From Candidatus Zixiibacteriota bacterium (GTDB lineage: Bacteria > Zixibacteria > MSB-5A5 > DSPP01), in the NCBI GenBank assembly GCA_022614805.1, contig JAKEHY010000021.1:1-64000 (forward strand): a DNA stretch of 64,000 nucleotides, read 5' to 3'. The translations under genes were made by a program, and so were the position numbers. Positions 40,667 to 48,880 of this stretch are shown one piece after another. The notes below the pieces were generated by a model that did not search any database, was not told where the DNA came from, and saw only the letters and a program-made list of their open reading frames with translations. Position 1 is the stretch's first letter, and each line of letters starts with the position of its first letter.

Positions 40667-41668
40667 ATGCAAACGGCGGAAAACATTCTCGAACTGGCGG
40701 GGCGCACGCCCCTGGTCAAAATAACCCGGCTCAATCCGTATGCGCGCGTCACGCTTTTGGCCAAGCTGGAGATGTTCAACCCCGGCGGGTCGGTGAAAGA
40801 CCGGATGGCCTTTCACATCCTTTCCAAAGCGGAAAAAGAGGGGATAATCCACCCGGGGGACACGCTTGTGGACAACACCTCCGGCAACACCGGCATCGGG
40901 ATGGCGATTTTCGCCGCCGTAAAAGGGTACCGGGCGGTGCTGACCATCCCGGACCGGATGAGTGACGAGAAAATCAATTTGCTGCGGGCCTACGGCGCCG
41001 AAGTCATCGTCTGCCCCTCGGACGTTCCAATTACCCATCCGGAGAGCGCCTACAACAAGGCCAAAGAAATAGCCGGAGAGACCGGCGCCTTCCGGTTGAA
41101 CCAGTACCATAACCAGGCCAATCCCGAAGCCCACTACTTAACCACCGGGCCGGAAATCTGGGAACAGACGGGGAGGAAAATCGACTATTTTGTCGCCGGC
41201 ATCGGCACCGGCGGCACGTTGTCCGGCGCCGGGCGGTTTTTGAAAGAGAAGAACCCGAAAATTCAGGTGATTGCGGTTGACCCCAAAGGGTCAATTTTGA
41301 AGTCCTACATTGAAAAAGGGGTTGAAATCCGGCCAGAATCATATAAATTAGAGGGTATAGGCAGCGAGATGGTTACGGAAGCCTTGGATAAAACCGTTAT
41401 CGATGAGGTCATCGAGGTGGCCGATAAGGAGGCCTTTCGGATGACCCGGGAGCTGGCCCGGAGGGAAGGGATTCTGGCTGGCGGTTCCTCTGGTGCCGTC
41501 CTTTGGGCCTGCTTGGAGGCGGCCAAAGCAGTCCGCGAGCCCAAAACGATGGTGGTGGTCTTTCCGGATACCGGGCTGCGGTATCTTTCCCGGTATTTCA
41601 ACGACGACTGGATGGAAGCGGCCGGTTTTTTGGCCAAAGAACGAACCAAACCAACCGGGGTGCGTTAG
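40667..41668 (+). CDS. cysK: Cysteine synthase (O-acetylserine sulfhydrylase)
   Basis: 333 residues from the ATG at 40667. Fold-type II PLP enzyme: 'ELAGRTPLVKITRLN', the PLP lysine Lys44 in 'NPGGSVKDRMA', 'NTSGNTGIGMA' (substrate loop), 'GIGTGGTLSGAGRFLKEKNP' (phosphate loop), 'GILAGGSSGAV' and 'VVVFPDTGLRYLS'. It forms cysteine from O-acetylserine and sulfide. There are no C-terminal CBS domains, so it is CysK rather than cystathionine beta-synthase. The region 40533-40666 holds a AT-rich inverted repeat (GATTGAA...TTCAATC) but no gene. Confidence 0.93.
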   Translation: MQTAENILELAGRTPLVKITRLNPYARVTLLAKLEMFNPGGSVKDRMAFHILSKAEKEGIIHPGDTLVDNTSGNTGIGMAIFAAVKGYRAVLTIPDRMSDEKINLLRAYGAEVIVCPSDVPITHPESAYNKAKEIAGETGAFRLNQYHNQANPEAHYLTTGPEIWEQTGRKIDYFVAGIGTGGTLSGAGRFLKEKNPKIQVIAVDPKGSILKSYIEKGVEIRPESYKLEGIGSEMVTEALDKTVIDEVIEVADKEAFRMTRELARREGILAGGSSGAVLWACLEAAKAVREPKTMVVVFPDTGLRYLSRYFNDDWMEAAGFLAKERTKPTGVR

Positions 41669-41706
41669 CGTATAAGAAAGTGGACAAACAAAAAAGAGGA
41701 GCACTT

Positions 41707-42450
41707 ATGAAAAGGGCATTTCTTACGGTTTTAACGCTGGCGCTGGCCTACAGCTTGGCGGCTGTCCAGGAAACCGGGGTACAAAACGGTTCAACCCCCC
41801 AGCAACAGAATGTAAAAGCCGCGCGCCTGGAGATTTCCCAAAAAGTCTGGGATTTTGGCTACATTCCCCGGGGGGCCAAGGTGACCCACAATTTTGTCTT
41901 GAAAAACGTGGGGAACGATACTTTGAAAATCACCAACGTGCGCAAAAGCTGCGGCTGCACGGCGGCCCCCCTGAAAAAAGACGTTCTCTTTCCGGGGGAC
42001 ACCACCGAGCTGGCGGTGACCTTCAGCTCCGGCGCCTATCAGGGCCCGGTTTCCAAGGCCGTTTACGTGGAGTCCAACGACCCGATTGAACCGTTCATCG
42101 ACATCACGTTTAACGCCACGGTTTCCATTCCTTCCAAGCTTTTGTCCATCGACCCCTTTTTCATAAAATTTGACACCGTCCGGGGGCTGCCGCTCAAAGC
42201 CTCCATCAAGGTGGTCAACATCGACGCCCAGCCGGTCAGCTTCAGCATCACCCAGGAGCCGCTGGATTATGTGAGCCTGAAAGCCCGGAAGAAAAAAATC
42301 GCCCCCGGCAAGGAAGCGGAAATAGAAGTGGAGTTGAAAAAGGCCCCGCCGGCGGGGGAGTTCGGCACCTCCTTTACCCTGATGTGCGACGACGACAAGA
42401 ACACCCGCTTTTCCATTCCCATCCAAGGGTATTACCTCTCGCCGAAGTAG
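41707..42450 (+). CDS. Exported DUF1573 domain protein
   Basis: 247 residues from the ATG at 41707 (AAGAGGAGCACTT before it). Signal peptide about 1-19. The DUF1573 module (about 40-135) is clear: 'KVWDFGYIPRGAKVTHNFVLKNVGNDTLKITNVRKSCGCTAAP...FPGDTTELAVTFSSGAYQGPVSKAVYVESNDP'. A second Ig-like half follows (140-240). The SCGCT motif suggests a disulfide or metal site. DUF1573 proteins are periplasmic Ig-like proteins of unknown role. It is 38 nt downstream of cysK and probably on the same transcript. The next 225 nt carry a predicted small RNA and a promoter. Confidence 0.9.
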   Translation: MKRAFLTVLTLALAYSLAAVQETGVQNGSTPQQQNVKAARLEISQKVWDFGYIPRGAKVTHNFVLKNVGNDTLKITNVRKSCGCTAAPLKKDVLFPGDTTELAVTFSSGAYQGPVSKAVYVESNDPIEPFIDITFNATVSIPSKLLSIDPFFIKFDTVRGLPLKASIKVVNIDAQPVSFSITQEPLDYVSLKARKKKIAPGKEAEIEVELKKAPPAGEFGTSFTLMCDDDKNTRFSIPIQGYYLSPK

Positions 42451-42464
42451 GGGAAATTTTCGGC

Positions 42465-42493
42465 TTGACGACCGCCTTTGGCCGCACCATATT
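42465..42493 (+). promoter_or_regulatory. Promoter of the candidate small RNA
   Basis: TTGACG (42465-42470), a 17-nt spacer and CATATT (42488-42493). A structured stretch starts about seven bases later. Confidence 0.5.
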
Positions 42494-42499
42494 GGCGTT

Positions 42500-42574
42500 T
42501 TGAGGGTGAACCTCTGTTGTCCCGGGGTAGTTTCCTAGCCCCCTCTACCCTACCAGAGCAACACCCTCTTTTTT
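42500..42574 (+). ncRNA. Candidate structured small RNA of unknown class
   Basis: A 75-nt stretch with promoter upstream and T6 at its end. An outer stem GAGGGTG (42502-42508) pairs with CACCCTC (42562-42568), directly followed by TTTTTT. Inside, CTCTG pairs with CAGAG, enclosing a hairpin GGGGTAG-TTTC-CTAGCCCC. No SRP, 6S, tmRNA or riboswitch core was recognised. It may be a free small RNA, or the leader of the downstream dockerin gene ending in an attenuator. Confidence 0.5.
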
Positions 42575-42621
42575 GTTACACAAAAAACGCTCCCTGCAAT
42601 TCCTTTTCACTTCGAAAACCC

Positions 42622-42650
42622 TTGACACCTTAAGCCGGGCTGGCTAACTT
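42622..42650 (+). promoter_or_regulatory. Predicted promoter for the dockerin protein gene
   Basis: TTGACA (42622-42627), a 17-nt spacer and TAACTT (42645-42650), 25 nt before the ATG with AGAAAGGAG in between. Confidence 0.6.
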
Positions 42651-42675
42651 TCTTTCAACAAAGAAAGGAGCAAAT

Positions 42676-43488
42676 ATGAAAAGATTGCTTCCTGCCACCT
42701 TAGCACTGGGGCTACTTCCCTGCCTGTTCTGTTTCAACCTCGCTTCCGCTCAAACCCCTGACCCCCGTGATTCGGTCATCGTCGAGTCCAAAACCGTCAA
42801 TCCCGGCGTGGGGTCCCCGGCAACTTCGGTCAAGGTCTTTATTACCAACAAGGACTCTCTCGGTGCGTTTTCGCTCATTCTTACGTCAAAATCCCAAAGC
42901 GGCGGGGCCTATATGACGCTCGGCTGGCCCAGGAATTTTAACGGAGCGGTGCGGCCCTTCACGAATTCTTTGAACCTCTACCCCGGTCTTTACACGCCAT
43001 ATTACAACGGTTCCCCGCCGGACACCTTCGCCGTGGCCAGCTTTGCGGATCCCCAAGACCCGGCCACCTTTGAACCGCCCAATGCGGTTCGTAAGCTCAT
43101 CTGGGAAATAGAATTCGACACGATTCGTTCCGAACTTGGAACGGTCTGGCTTGACTCGGTTTTAGTGATGCATCCGGATGGAATAAACTTCATTAAAACC
43201 CGTTTTACGGCTGCAATTCCGAGTCAAAGGAATTATTGGCTGGTTCCGGTAAATTTCTCGAAAGGTGTCATCACAGTTACTCCACCAGACCAGCCGCCTT
43301 GCAACGACTTGAACGGGGATGGCAACTTTTCGACGGCGGACATAGTGGAGGCGGTTAATTGTCTATTTTCCGGCGAGGGCGGGTGTGGAGCGATATCGAC
43401 TGCCGCCGATATAGTGAAACTCTTGAAAGCGCTGTTTTCCAGTCCCGGTTCCGGTCCCGTTCCGCTTGTGCCCCCTGTTCCATGTTAA
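42676..43488 (+). CDS. Secreted protein with C-terminal dockerin-like repeat
   Basis: 270 residues. Signal peptide about 1-25 ('LFCFNLASA'). The central region (40-195) is a beta-rich, cohesin-like sandwich ('VFITNKDSLGAFSLILTSKSQSGG', 'AVRKLIWEIEFDTIRSELGTVWLDS'), though the cohesin assignment is weak. The C-terminus (213-258) is a type I dockerin: 'DLNGDGNFSTADIVEAVNCLF' has the full calcium loop, while the second half 'GAISTAADIVKLLKALF' lacks the usual Asp/Asn loop. In cellulosome bacteria dockerins bind cohesins; in other phyla they often serve as anchors or linkers. The M4 protease with its own dockerin follows. Confidence 0.8.
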   Translation: MKRLLPATLALGLLPCLFCFNLASAQTPDPRDSVIVESKTVNPGVGSPATSVKVFITNKDSLGAFSLILTSKSQSGGAYMTLGWPRNFNGAVRPFTNSLNLYPGLYTPYYNGSPPDTFAVASFADPQDPATFEPPNAVRKLIWEIEFDTIRSELGTVWLDSVLVMHPDGINFIKTRFTAAIPSQRNYWLVPVNFSKGVITVTPPDQPPCNDLNGDGNFSTADIVEAVNCLFSGEGGCGAISTAADIVKLLKALFSSPGSGPVPLVPPVPC

Positions 43489-43538
43489 GGAGGGTGTAAA
43501 AGAAGGGCTCTATGCGGTATTGAAGAAGGGAGAAAGAT

Positions 43539-46500
43539 ATGAGGAAACCAATCCTAACGGTAATATACCTTTGTTGCTTTTTGGTGGGTTTTGAATTGGC
43601 CTTTGCCGCAAACGCTCCAGTCAACGCAGAGAAAAAAAGGCAGGACAACCTGCGGGCTTTTAGAAAGGCGAAGGCGGTCGCCCTGCTTCAAGCATATCCC
43701 GGTGTAAAGTACAGGATAGATGATGAGAGAGGAGTTCCTCGAAGAATCAGCGGCAAACTGCAGCAAGGGCTGTCGAAGGGCGACGTCGTGCAGACCGTTT
43801 ATGAGTTTTTTGAAAAAAACCGGGAGTTGTATGGTTTGTCCGACCCAAGGTCAGAATTGAAAGTGACGAGAAATGAGAAAAACCAATTGGGAACGCTCGT
43901 TGTTCTCAAACAGCTTTATGGGAACGTGGAAGTTTGGAACACAATGTTAAAAGCGAATTTTGGACGGGATGGCAATTTATACGCCATTTACGGTTCCACT
44001 TACCCTGACATCGACCTTTCCACTGCGCCTTCCCTCGATTCTAATTCTGCTCTTGAAATCGTCATACGCGACTTGGAATTTCCGCCCGGTCTCGACTATG
44101 GATTGATTGAGCTCGAGCGATTCGGACGCCGCCAACCGAAGGGCCGGCCGCCACTAACTCGGTTGGCGATTTTCTCCCACCGGGGTAAGTACCACTTGGT
44201 TTGGGTTGTCCGGCTATTGGGGTATAAAACCGACAGTGACTGGGAGTATTTCATCGACGCCCACACGGGAGAAATTTTGGAAAAGCAGGACCTGATAATA
44301 CCTATCCGACCCGGCCCCAAACCAGAAAGGAAAACCCCTCTGATTCCTACTCCTAGACCAGGGGGACCAAGCCCCTTACCAAAAGAAATGCCCCGTCAAG
44401 AATTTCAAACTTCGGGCGATCTCATCCTGTTGTACCCAAAGGATTACCAGCAAGACCCGGCTGTCCAGCTTGACAGCGTCCAGGCTGGCCAGAAGGCCAG
44501 AGAAGATACCATGGTTAGGTCTGAACCAACTCTGCATCCTTCCGAAACTCAGGCTGCGGAAGATTGGCGGAAGGGCTCTCCGGACATAAAGGAAGCCGAA
44601 CCGGTTGAGGTAAAGTTGCAAATTCCGATGGATTCCCTCATAAAGCGAAAGATGCGCCAACCCGTTGAAAAAGCTGGAAAAAAGAAACAGGAAAAAACTG
44701 ACAGCCCGCAAACCAATGCAACTGCTGCTCCCGCTACCTTTGTAAACATTATGACCGAAGGTTTTGAGGGCTTCTTTCCAGAAGAAAGCCCGAACTGGAT
44801 TACTTTTGACAACGATGTTCCACCGGAATTTAATGGGGAAATTTATTGGGATGATGACAACTTTTTGGCTTGGTCTGGCAGTTGGAGTGGCTGGTGTGCC
44901 GGAGGCGGGTCAAGCGGCGTGCCGGGTTCTAACAACTATGCAAACAATATGAATTCTTGGATGGTTTACGGTCCATTCAGCCTGACGGATGCCACCGACG
45001 CCGAATTAAACTTTCGGTTTTGGCTTAAATCGGAATACCAAGCTGACTTCGTCTGGTGGGGCGCTTCGCCGAATTGCACCACGGTCTATTTTTCGGGAGC
45101 AACCGGAAACTCTTCGACGGCACCCGGAAATGTGAATGGCTGGTTATATGGAAGGCTTCCTCTCGACAGCGTGCCCCTTCCAAGCGGCGGTTATTTGAAT
45201 TTGCTTGGTCGGTCGTACTGCTGCATAGCATTCGCATTCACCAGCAATGGGTCGATTGTTGATAAAGGTGCTTTCATTGATGAAATCATTTTAAAGAAAG
45301 ATGTTCCTGCCGGAGGAACTCCAAACCTGTATGCTGGTTACATCCCTCCCGATTGGGATGGTCCAATTGTGGTTTCCTGCGTCTCCGGAACTAAAACCCA
45401 ATCCCTGCCACGCGTGAACCAAACAGCTTACATCGATTGGGCAGTTAAGAACGATGGCTCGAGAGCGACCAGTACCGTAACCCTTTCCACCCTTATAGTG
45501 GATGGAGTGACAATTAGAAGGTACGGGCTGCTTCCTCCTCTAAATCCAGGTTCTACCATCTCTGTTCCTGATGTGCCATATGTATTTGCGACTCCCGGCT
45601 GGCACAGGGTTACGATCATACACGATTCTCTCAATTCGGAAGCCGAAGATTTTGAATTTGATAACCGATGGGATTATGATTTTGAGGTTACCCAAACCGG
45701 ACACAATGTTGGAACGGGATTTGGCGTTTTGGCGAATCCTCACGGCCACATAGATACGGAATGCGACCAAGGCACCTTCCGCTTGCGGGATTATACCCGG
45801 CGGGCAAACAATAACCCTCACTTTCATAACGGCCGGATGGTACCCTCCGCCTACATTCGGACCAAGCGCTGGGAAGCAGGTGCTGAAATTGATGATGGGG
45901 ACAACAACAACGAGTGGAACAGCGGTCAAACAGCTGCTTCTGTGGACGCCCACGTGTATGCCGGGTGGACGTACGATTATATGAACCAACCTTTTAAGTT
46001 AGACCGCAATGGGGTTGATGGGATTGGAGGAATCGTGATGCAGAATTTGGTTAACGATGACCGTCAAGGCACCGACGGAGCGGCCTTCCGATACCCTGAT
46101 TTGATGGCTGTTTACGCCCCCAGCGATTCGATGTGGTCCTTTGCTTCCGCGCTTGACGTAATCGCCCACGAGTGGGGCCACGGTATCACTCAATATGAAT
46201 CGAATTTGGGCATAAGCAGAGAGCCAGGAGCTTTGGCCGAATCTTTCGGAGATATGTTCGGTGTTAGCGTGGGGTTTGCCAACAACGACCCTGATTGGGA
46301 ATTAGGGGAAAACGTTTTCAGGTTGCGCGTTGGCCGGTTGCGCGACCTTTCCCACCCGCCGCGGGAAGGTGACCCCGATACCTATCGCGGACAATACTGG
46401 GTAAAGGTAAATCCGGACAGCTGTCCTACCCCCAGTTCCTCAAACGATTTTTGTGGCCGCCATACCAACAGCGGCGTACCCAACAAGATGTTCTATCTTT

Positions 46501-46910
46501 TTGCCAACGGCGGTTTCCTCAACGATATCACCGTCCCTGGCATCGGCATCGACAATGCGATGAGGGTGATGTACCTTGCTAATAGGGACAAGTGGGACGC
46601 CATTACAGATTTTTTGGATGCAAGAGATGGCTCCATCGAAGTGGCCGATTCAATTAATTCCTTGATTTGGGGGCCCGCCCTTCGCAAGGCTTGGGATGCG
46701 GTGAGGGTGTGCGATAAGGGGGATGTAGATTCAGACGGATTTATAACCGAGCCTGATATTTTGCAAGAAGTCGAATGCGTGTTTCAAAGTATTGGCTGTA
46801 ATTTTTGCTCTTCCGACCTGAATTGCAGCGAGTCCTTCTCCGGGGCTGACATAGTAACCCTGATTAATCGGGTTTTCAACGAAGGAGGGGATTTTTGTCC
46901 GCCGCCGTAA
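43539..46910 (+). CDS. Large secreted M4 (thermolysin-like) metalloprotease with dockerin
   Basis: 1123 residues. Signal peptide (1-23); FTP and PepSY propeptide-like regions (about 60-255, ending 'YFIDAHTGEILEKQD'); a Pro/Lys/Gln-rich linker (255-410); a jelly-roll/MAM-like domain (415-590, 'TEGFEGFFPEESPNW'); a CARDB-like domain (600-720); the catalytic domain (from about 725) with zinc motif HEWGH (877-881) and third ligand Glu901 in 'GALAESFGD'; and a dockerin near 1060-1120. The Trp in the HExxH motif is unusual (E in HExxH is kept). Domains inserted between propeptide and catalytic part are uncommon. Confidence 0.88.
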   Translation: MRKPILTVIYLCCFLVGFELAFAANAPVNAEKKRQDNLRAFRKAKAVALLQAYPGVKYRIDDERGVPRRISGKLQQGLSKGDVVQTVYEFFEKNRELYGLSDPRSELKVTRNEKNQLGTLVVLKQLYGNVEVWNTMLKANFGRDGNLYAIYGSTYPDIDLSTAPSLDSNSALEIVIRDLEFPPGLDYGLIELERFGRRQPKGRPPLTRLAIFSHRGKYHLVWVVRLLGYKTDSDWEYFIDAHTGEILEKQDLIIPIRPGPKPERKTPLIPTPRPGGPSPLPKEMPRQEFQTSGDLILLYPKDYQQDPAVQLDSVQAGQKAREDTMVRSEPTLHPSETQAAEDWRKGSPDIKEAEPVEVKLQIPMDSLIKRKMRQPVEKAGKKKQEKTDSPQTNATAAPATFVNIMTEGFEGFFPEESPNWITFDNDVPPEFNGEIYWDDDNFLAWSGSWSGWCAGGGSSGVPGSNNYANNMNSWMVYGPFSLTDATDAELNFRFWLKSEYQADFVWWGASPNCTTVYFSGATGNSSTAPGNVNGWLYGRLPLDSVPLPSGGYLNLLGRSYCCIAFAFTSNGSIVDKGAFIDEIILKKDVPAGGTPNLYAGYIPPDWDGPIVVSCVSGTKTQSLPRVNQTAYIDWAVKNDGSRATSTVTLSTLIVDGVTIRRYGLLPPLNPGSTISVPDVPYVFATPGWHRVTIIHDSLNSEAEDFEFDNRWDYDFEVTQTGHNVGTGFGVLANPHGHIDTECDQGTFRLRDYTRRANNNPHFHNGRMVPSAYIRTKRWEAGAEIDDGDNNNEWNSGQTAASVDAHVYAGWTYDYMNQPFKLDRNGVDGIGGIVMQNLVNDDRQGTDGAAFRYPDLMAVYAPSDSMWSFASALDVIAHEWGHGITQYESNLGISREPGALAESFGDMFGVSVGFANNDPDWELGENVFRLRVGRLRDLSHPPREGDPDTYRGQYWVKVNPDSCPTPSSSNDFCGRHTNSGVPNKMFYLFANGGFLNDITVPGIGIDNAMRVMYLANRDKWDAITDFLDARDGSIEVADSINSLIWGPALRKAWDAVRVCDKGDVDSDGFITEPDILQEVECVFQSIGCNFCSSDLNCSESFSGADIVTLINRVFNEGGDFCPPP

Positions 46911-46931
46911 GGGATGCCTTAACATAGACGA

Positions 46932-46949
46932 GCGGCATTTAAATGCCGC
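46932..46949. repeat. Perfect palindrome between convergent genes
   Basis: GCGGCATTTAAATGCCGC (18 nt, fully self-complementary) then CTAC. It has the style of the palindromes at 12463, 12535 and 50161 and may serve as terminator for both the protease (+) and rtcB (-). Confidence 0.55.
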
Positions 46950-46969
46950 CTACGAATTCTTCCACGATA

Positions 46970-48415
46970 TTAACCCTTGATATTCCCAATCGGTTTGAGG
47001 CGGGCCACCTTGCGGGAGATGCCGATTTGGTGGACGGCCTCCACCACGGTAGCGATATCCTTGTAGGCCATCCCGGCCTCTTCCGCCAGACCGGCGTAGG
47101 AGACGGTCTTTACCAAAATCCCCCGCCGGCGCATATCCTCCTGCAACGCCCGCCCCTGCACTTTCTTTTTGGCCGCCGTTCGGGACATCGTCCGCCCGGA
47201 GCCGTGCAGGGTGGAGCCGAAGGTCAGCTCGTGCGCCCGTTTGGTCCCGGCTAAAAGATAGGAGCCGGTCTCCATCGAACCGCCCACAATGACCGGTTGG
47301 CCGACTTCGCGGTAGGCCGGGCAGATATCCGCGTCGCCGGGGCCGAAGGAGCGGGTGGCACCCTTGCGGTGCACCAAGAGTTTTTTGGGCTTTCCGTTTA
47401 TTTCATACTCCTCGATTTTGGCGATGTTGTGGGCGACGTCGTACACCGTATGCATCCCCAGTTCTTCGGCCGACTTTCCGAGAACTTTCTCAAACGCTTC
47501 GCGAATGCGGTGGATGATGACCTGCCGGTTGGCAAAGGCGGCGTTGGCGGCGCAGAGCATCGCCTGATGGTAGTCCTGCCCTTCGGGAGAGCCAAACGGG
47601 GCGCACCCCAGCTCCCGGTCGATGACGGTGATGCCGTATTTGGGCATCGCTTTTTCAAAGACCCGCAGGTAATCGGTGGCGACCTGATGGCCGAAGCCGC
47701 GCGAGCCGCAGTGAATCATCACCACGATCTGATTGGGAAACTCGATGCCGAACTTTTGGGCCGTTTCCCAGTCGAAAACGTTCTCTTCCTTGACCACCTG
47801 CACTTCGAGGTAGTGGTTGCCGGAACCCAAAGTCCCCAACTGTTCCATTCCCCGTCCGAGCGCTTTTTCGCTCACCTTTTCCGGATTGGCTTCCGGCAGA
47901 CTTCCTCCCTGTTCGATATACTGGACATCCTCCGGCCAGCCGTATCCTTTCCGGATGGCCCAGGGGGCTCCTTCTTTGACCGCTTCGGCAAATTCCTTTT
48001 TGTTCAGCTTCAGAAACCCTTTGCATCCCACCCCGGCGGGGACGAGGTAAAACAGGGTGTCTATCAGCTTTTCCAGAACCGGCTCCACTTCTTCCAAGAC
48101 GAGGTTGGTACGGAGCAGGCGCATTCCGCAGTTGATGTCGAAGCCGATGCCGCCGGGGGAAATCACCCCTTCCTTCAAATCGAAAGCCGCCACCCCGCCG
48201 ATGGGGAAGCCGTAGCCCCAGTGGCCGTCCGGCATACAGAGGGCGTATTTCACGATGCCCGGCAGGCAGGCGACGTTGGTCACCTGATTGAAAACCCCCT
48301 CGTCCATTGTATCGATGAGTTCCTTGGTCGCGAGAATGCGGGCCGGCACCCGCATCCCCGGCTTTTCGGTCGGGGGGATTTCCCAGATGCAAGGTTCGAC
48401 TTCGGAAATTTTCAT
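46970..48415 (-). CDS. rtcB: RtcB, 3'-phosphate RNA ligase
   Basis: 481 residues. Shows 'ALCMPDGHWGYGFPIGGVAAFD', 'GGIGFDINCGMRLLRTNL' (Cys96 as a Mn ligand), 'GTLGSGNHYLEVQ', 'VMIHCGSRGFGHQVATDYL', 'VHRKGATRSFGPG' and the guanylylation-site region 'STLHGSGRTMSRTAAKK'. RtcB joins 3'-phosphate or 2',3'-cyclic-phosphate RNA ends to 5'-OH with GTP and Mn, in tRNA splicing or RNA repair. No intein. Its start overlaps the archease stop (TAATG), a pair that is conserved because archease activates RtcB turnover. No RtcA or RtcR-type activator is seen nearby. Confidence 0.96.
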   Translation of the reverse strand: MKISEVEPCIWEIPPTEKPGMRVPARILATKELIDTMDEGVFNQVTNVACLPGIVKYALCMPDGHWGYGFPIGGVAAFDLKEGVISPGGIGFDINCGMRLLRTNLVLEEVEPVLEKLIDTLFYLVPAGVGCKGFLKLNKKEFAEAVKEGAPWAIRKGYGWPEDVQYIEQGGSLPEANPEKVSEKALGRGMEQLGTLGSGNHYLEVQVVKEENVFDWETAQKFGIEFPNQIVVMIHCGSRGFGHQVATDYLRVFEKAMPKYGITVIDRELGCAPFGSPEGQDYHQAMLCAANAAFANRQVIIHRIREAFEKVLGKSAEELGMHTVYDVAHNIAKIEEYEINGKPKKLLVHRKGATRSFGPGDADICPAYREVGQPVIVGGSMETGSYLLAGTKRAHELTFGSTLHGSGRTMSRTAAKKKVQGRALQEDMRRRGILVKTVSYAGLAEEAGMAYKDIATVVEAVHQIGISRKVARLKPIGNIKG

Positions 48416-48843
48416 TAGGTGTCCAACACCACCCGGGCGTAATAGCCCTTGTCCCTTTTTTCGAGCTTGAACAGATGATAGGTGATTGCCTTGACGTCCG
48501 TTTTCAATTCCTGTTTGGCGGGGTCGATTTTTTCCCCTTTGGCTTTTCCTTCCAGCTTAAAGTTCCCGTTTTCGGAAATGGAAACTTCAAACTCCGAGAA
48601 AACCCTGGCCTCCAGGTCTTTTTGGTAAACCAGTTCCGCCAGATAGTCAAAGAGCAGGTTGTCCAGTTTTTCCGCCGAAAGCGAAATTTTTACTTCCTCA
48701 ACCGGCCGCACGTCTTTCAGTTCCACCATTGCCTCGAAAAGGGCCCGGGCGGAAAGCGTGAACAGTTCCTCCAACGTTTCCGCTTCGACTTCGAAGGCCA
48801 AATCGGCAATCGCCACACCGGGGATGAACTCGTAGCGGCCCAT
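48415..48843 (-). CDS. Archease, RtcB activator
   Basis: 142 residues, standard archease length. The pattern 'ADLAFEVEAETLEELFTLSARALFEAMV', 'EEVKISLSAEKLDNLLFDYLAELVYQKD' and 'LKTDVKAITYHLFKLEKRDKGYYARVVLD' matches the archease fold, including the Asp-containing loop used to bind metal and the C-terminal 'VVLD' acidic end. Archease helps guanylylate RtcB and allows multiple turnover. It is encoded immediately upstream of rtcB with a one-base overlap. It starts MGRYEFIPGVA; the usual His of 'H.ad' motifs is replaced by 'AIAD', a variation to note. Confidence 0.93.
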   Translation of the reverse strand: MGRYEFIPGVAIADLAFEVEAETLEELFTLSARALFEAMVELKDVRPVEEVKISLSAEKLDNLLFDYLAELVYQKDLEARVFSEFEVSISENGNFKLEGKAKGEKIDPAKQELKTDVKAITYHLFKLEKRDKGYYARVVLDT

Positions 48844-48880
48844 ATTTTGAATATATAGAGCGAAACGGGAAAAAAGAAGG

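Noticed and set aside
42500-42574. Signal recognition particle RNA
   Set aside because: The expected GGAA tetraloop and AGCAG core are absent and the length is short; kept as an unclassified RNA.
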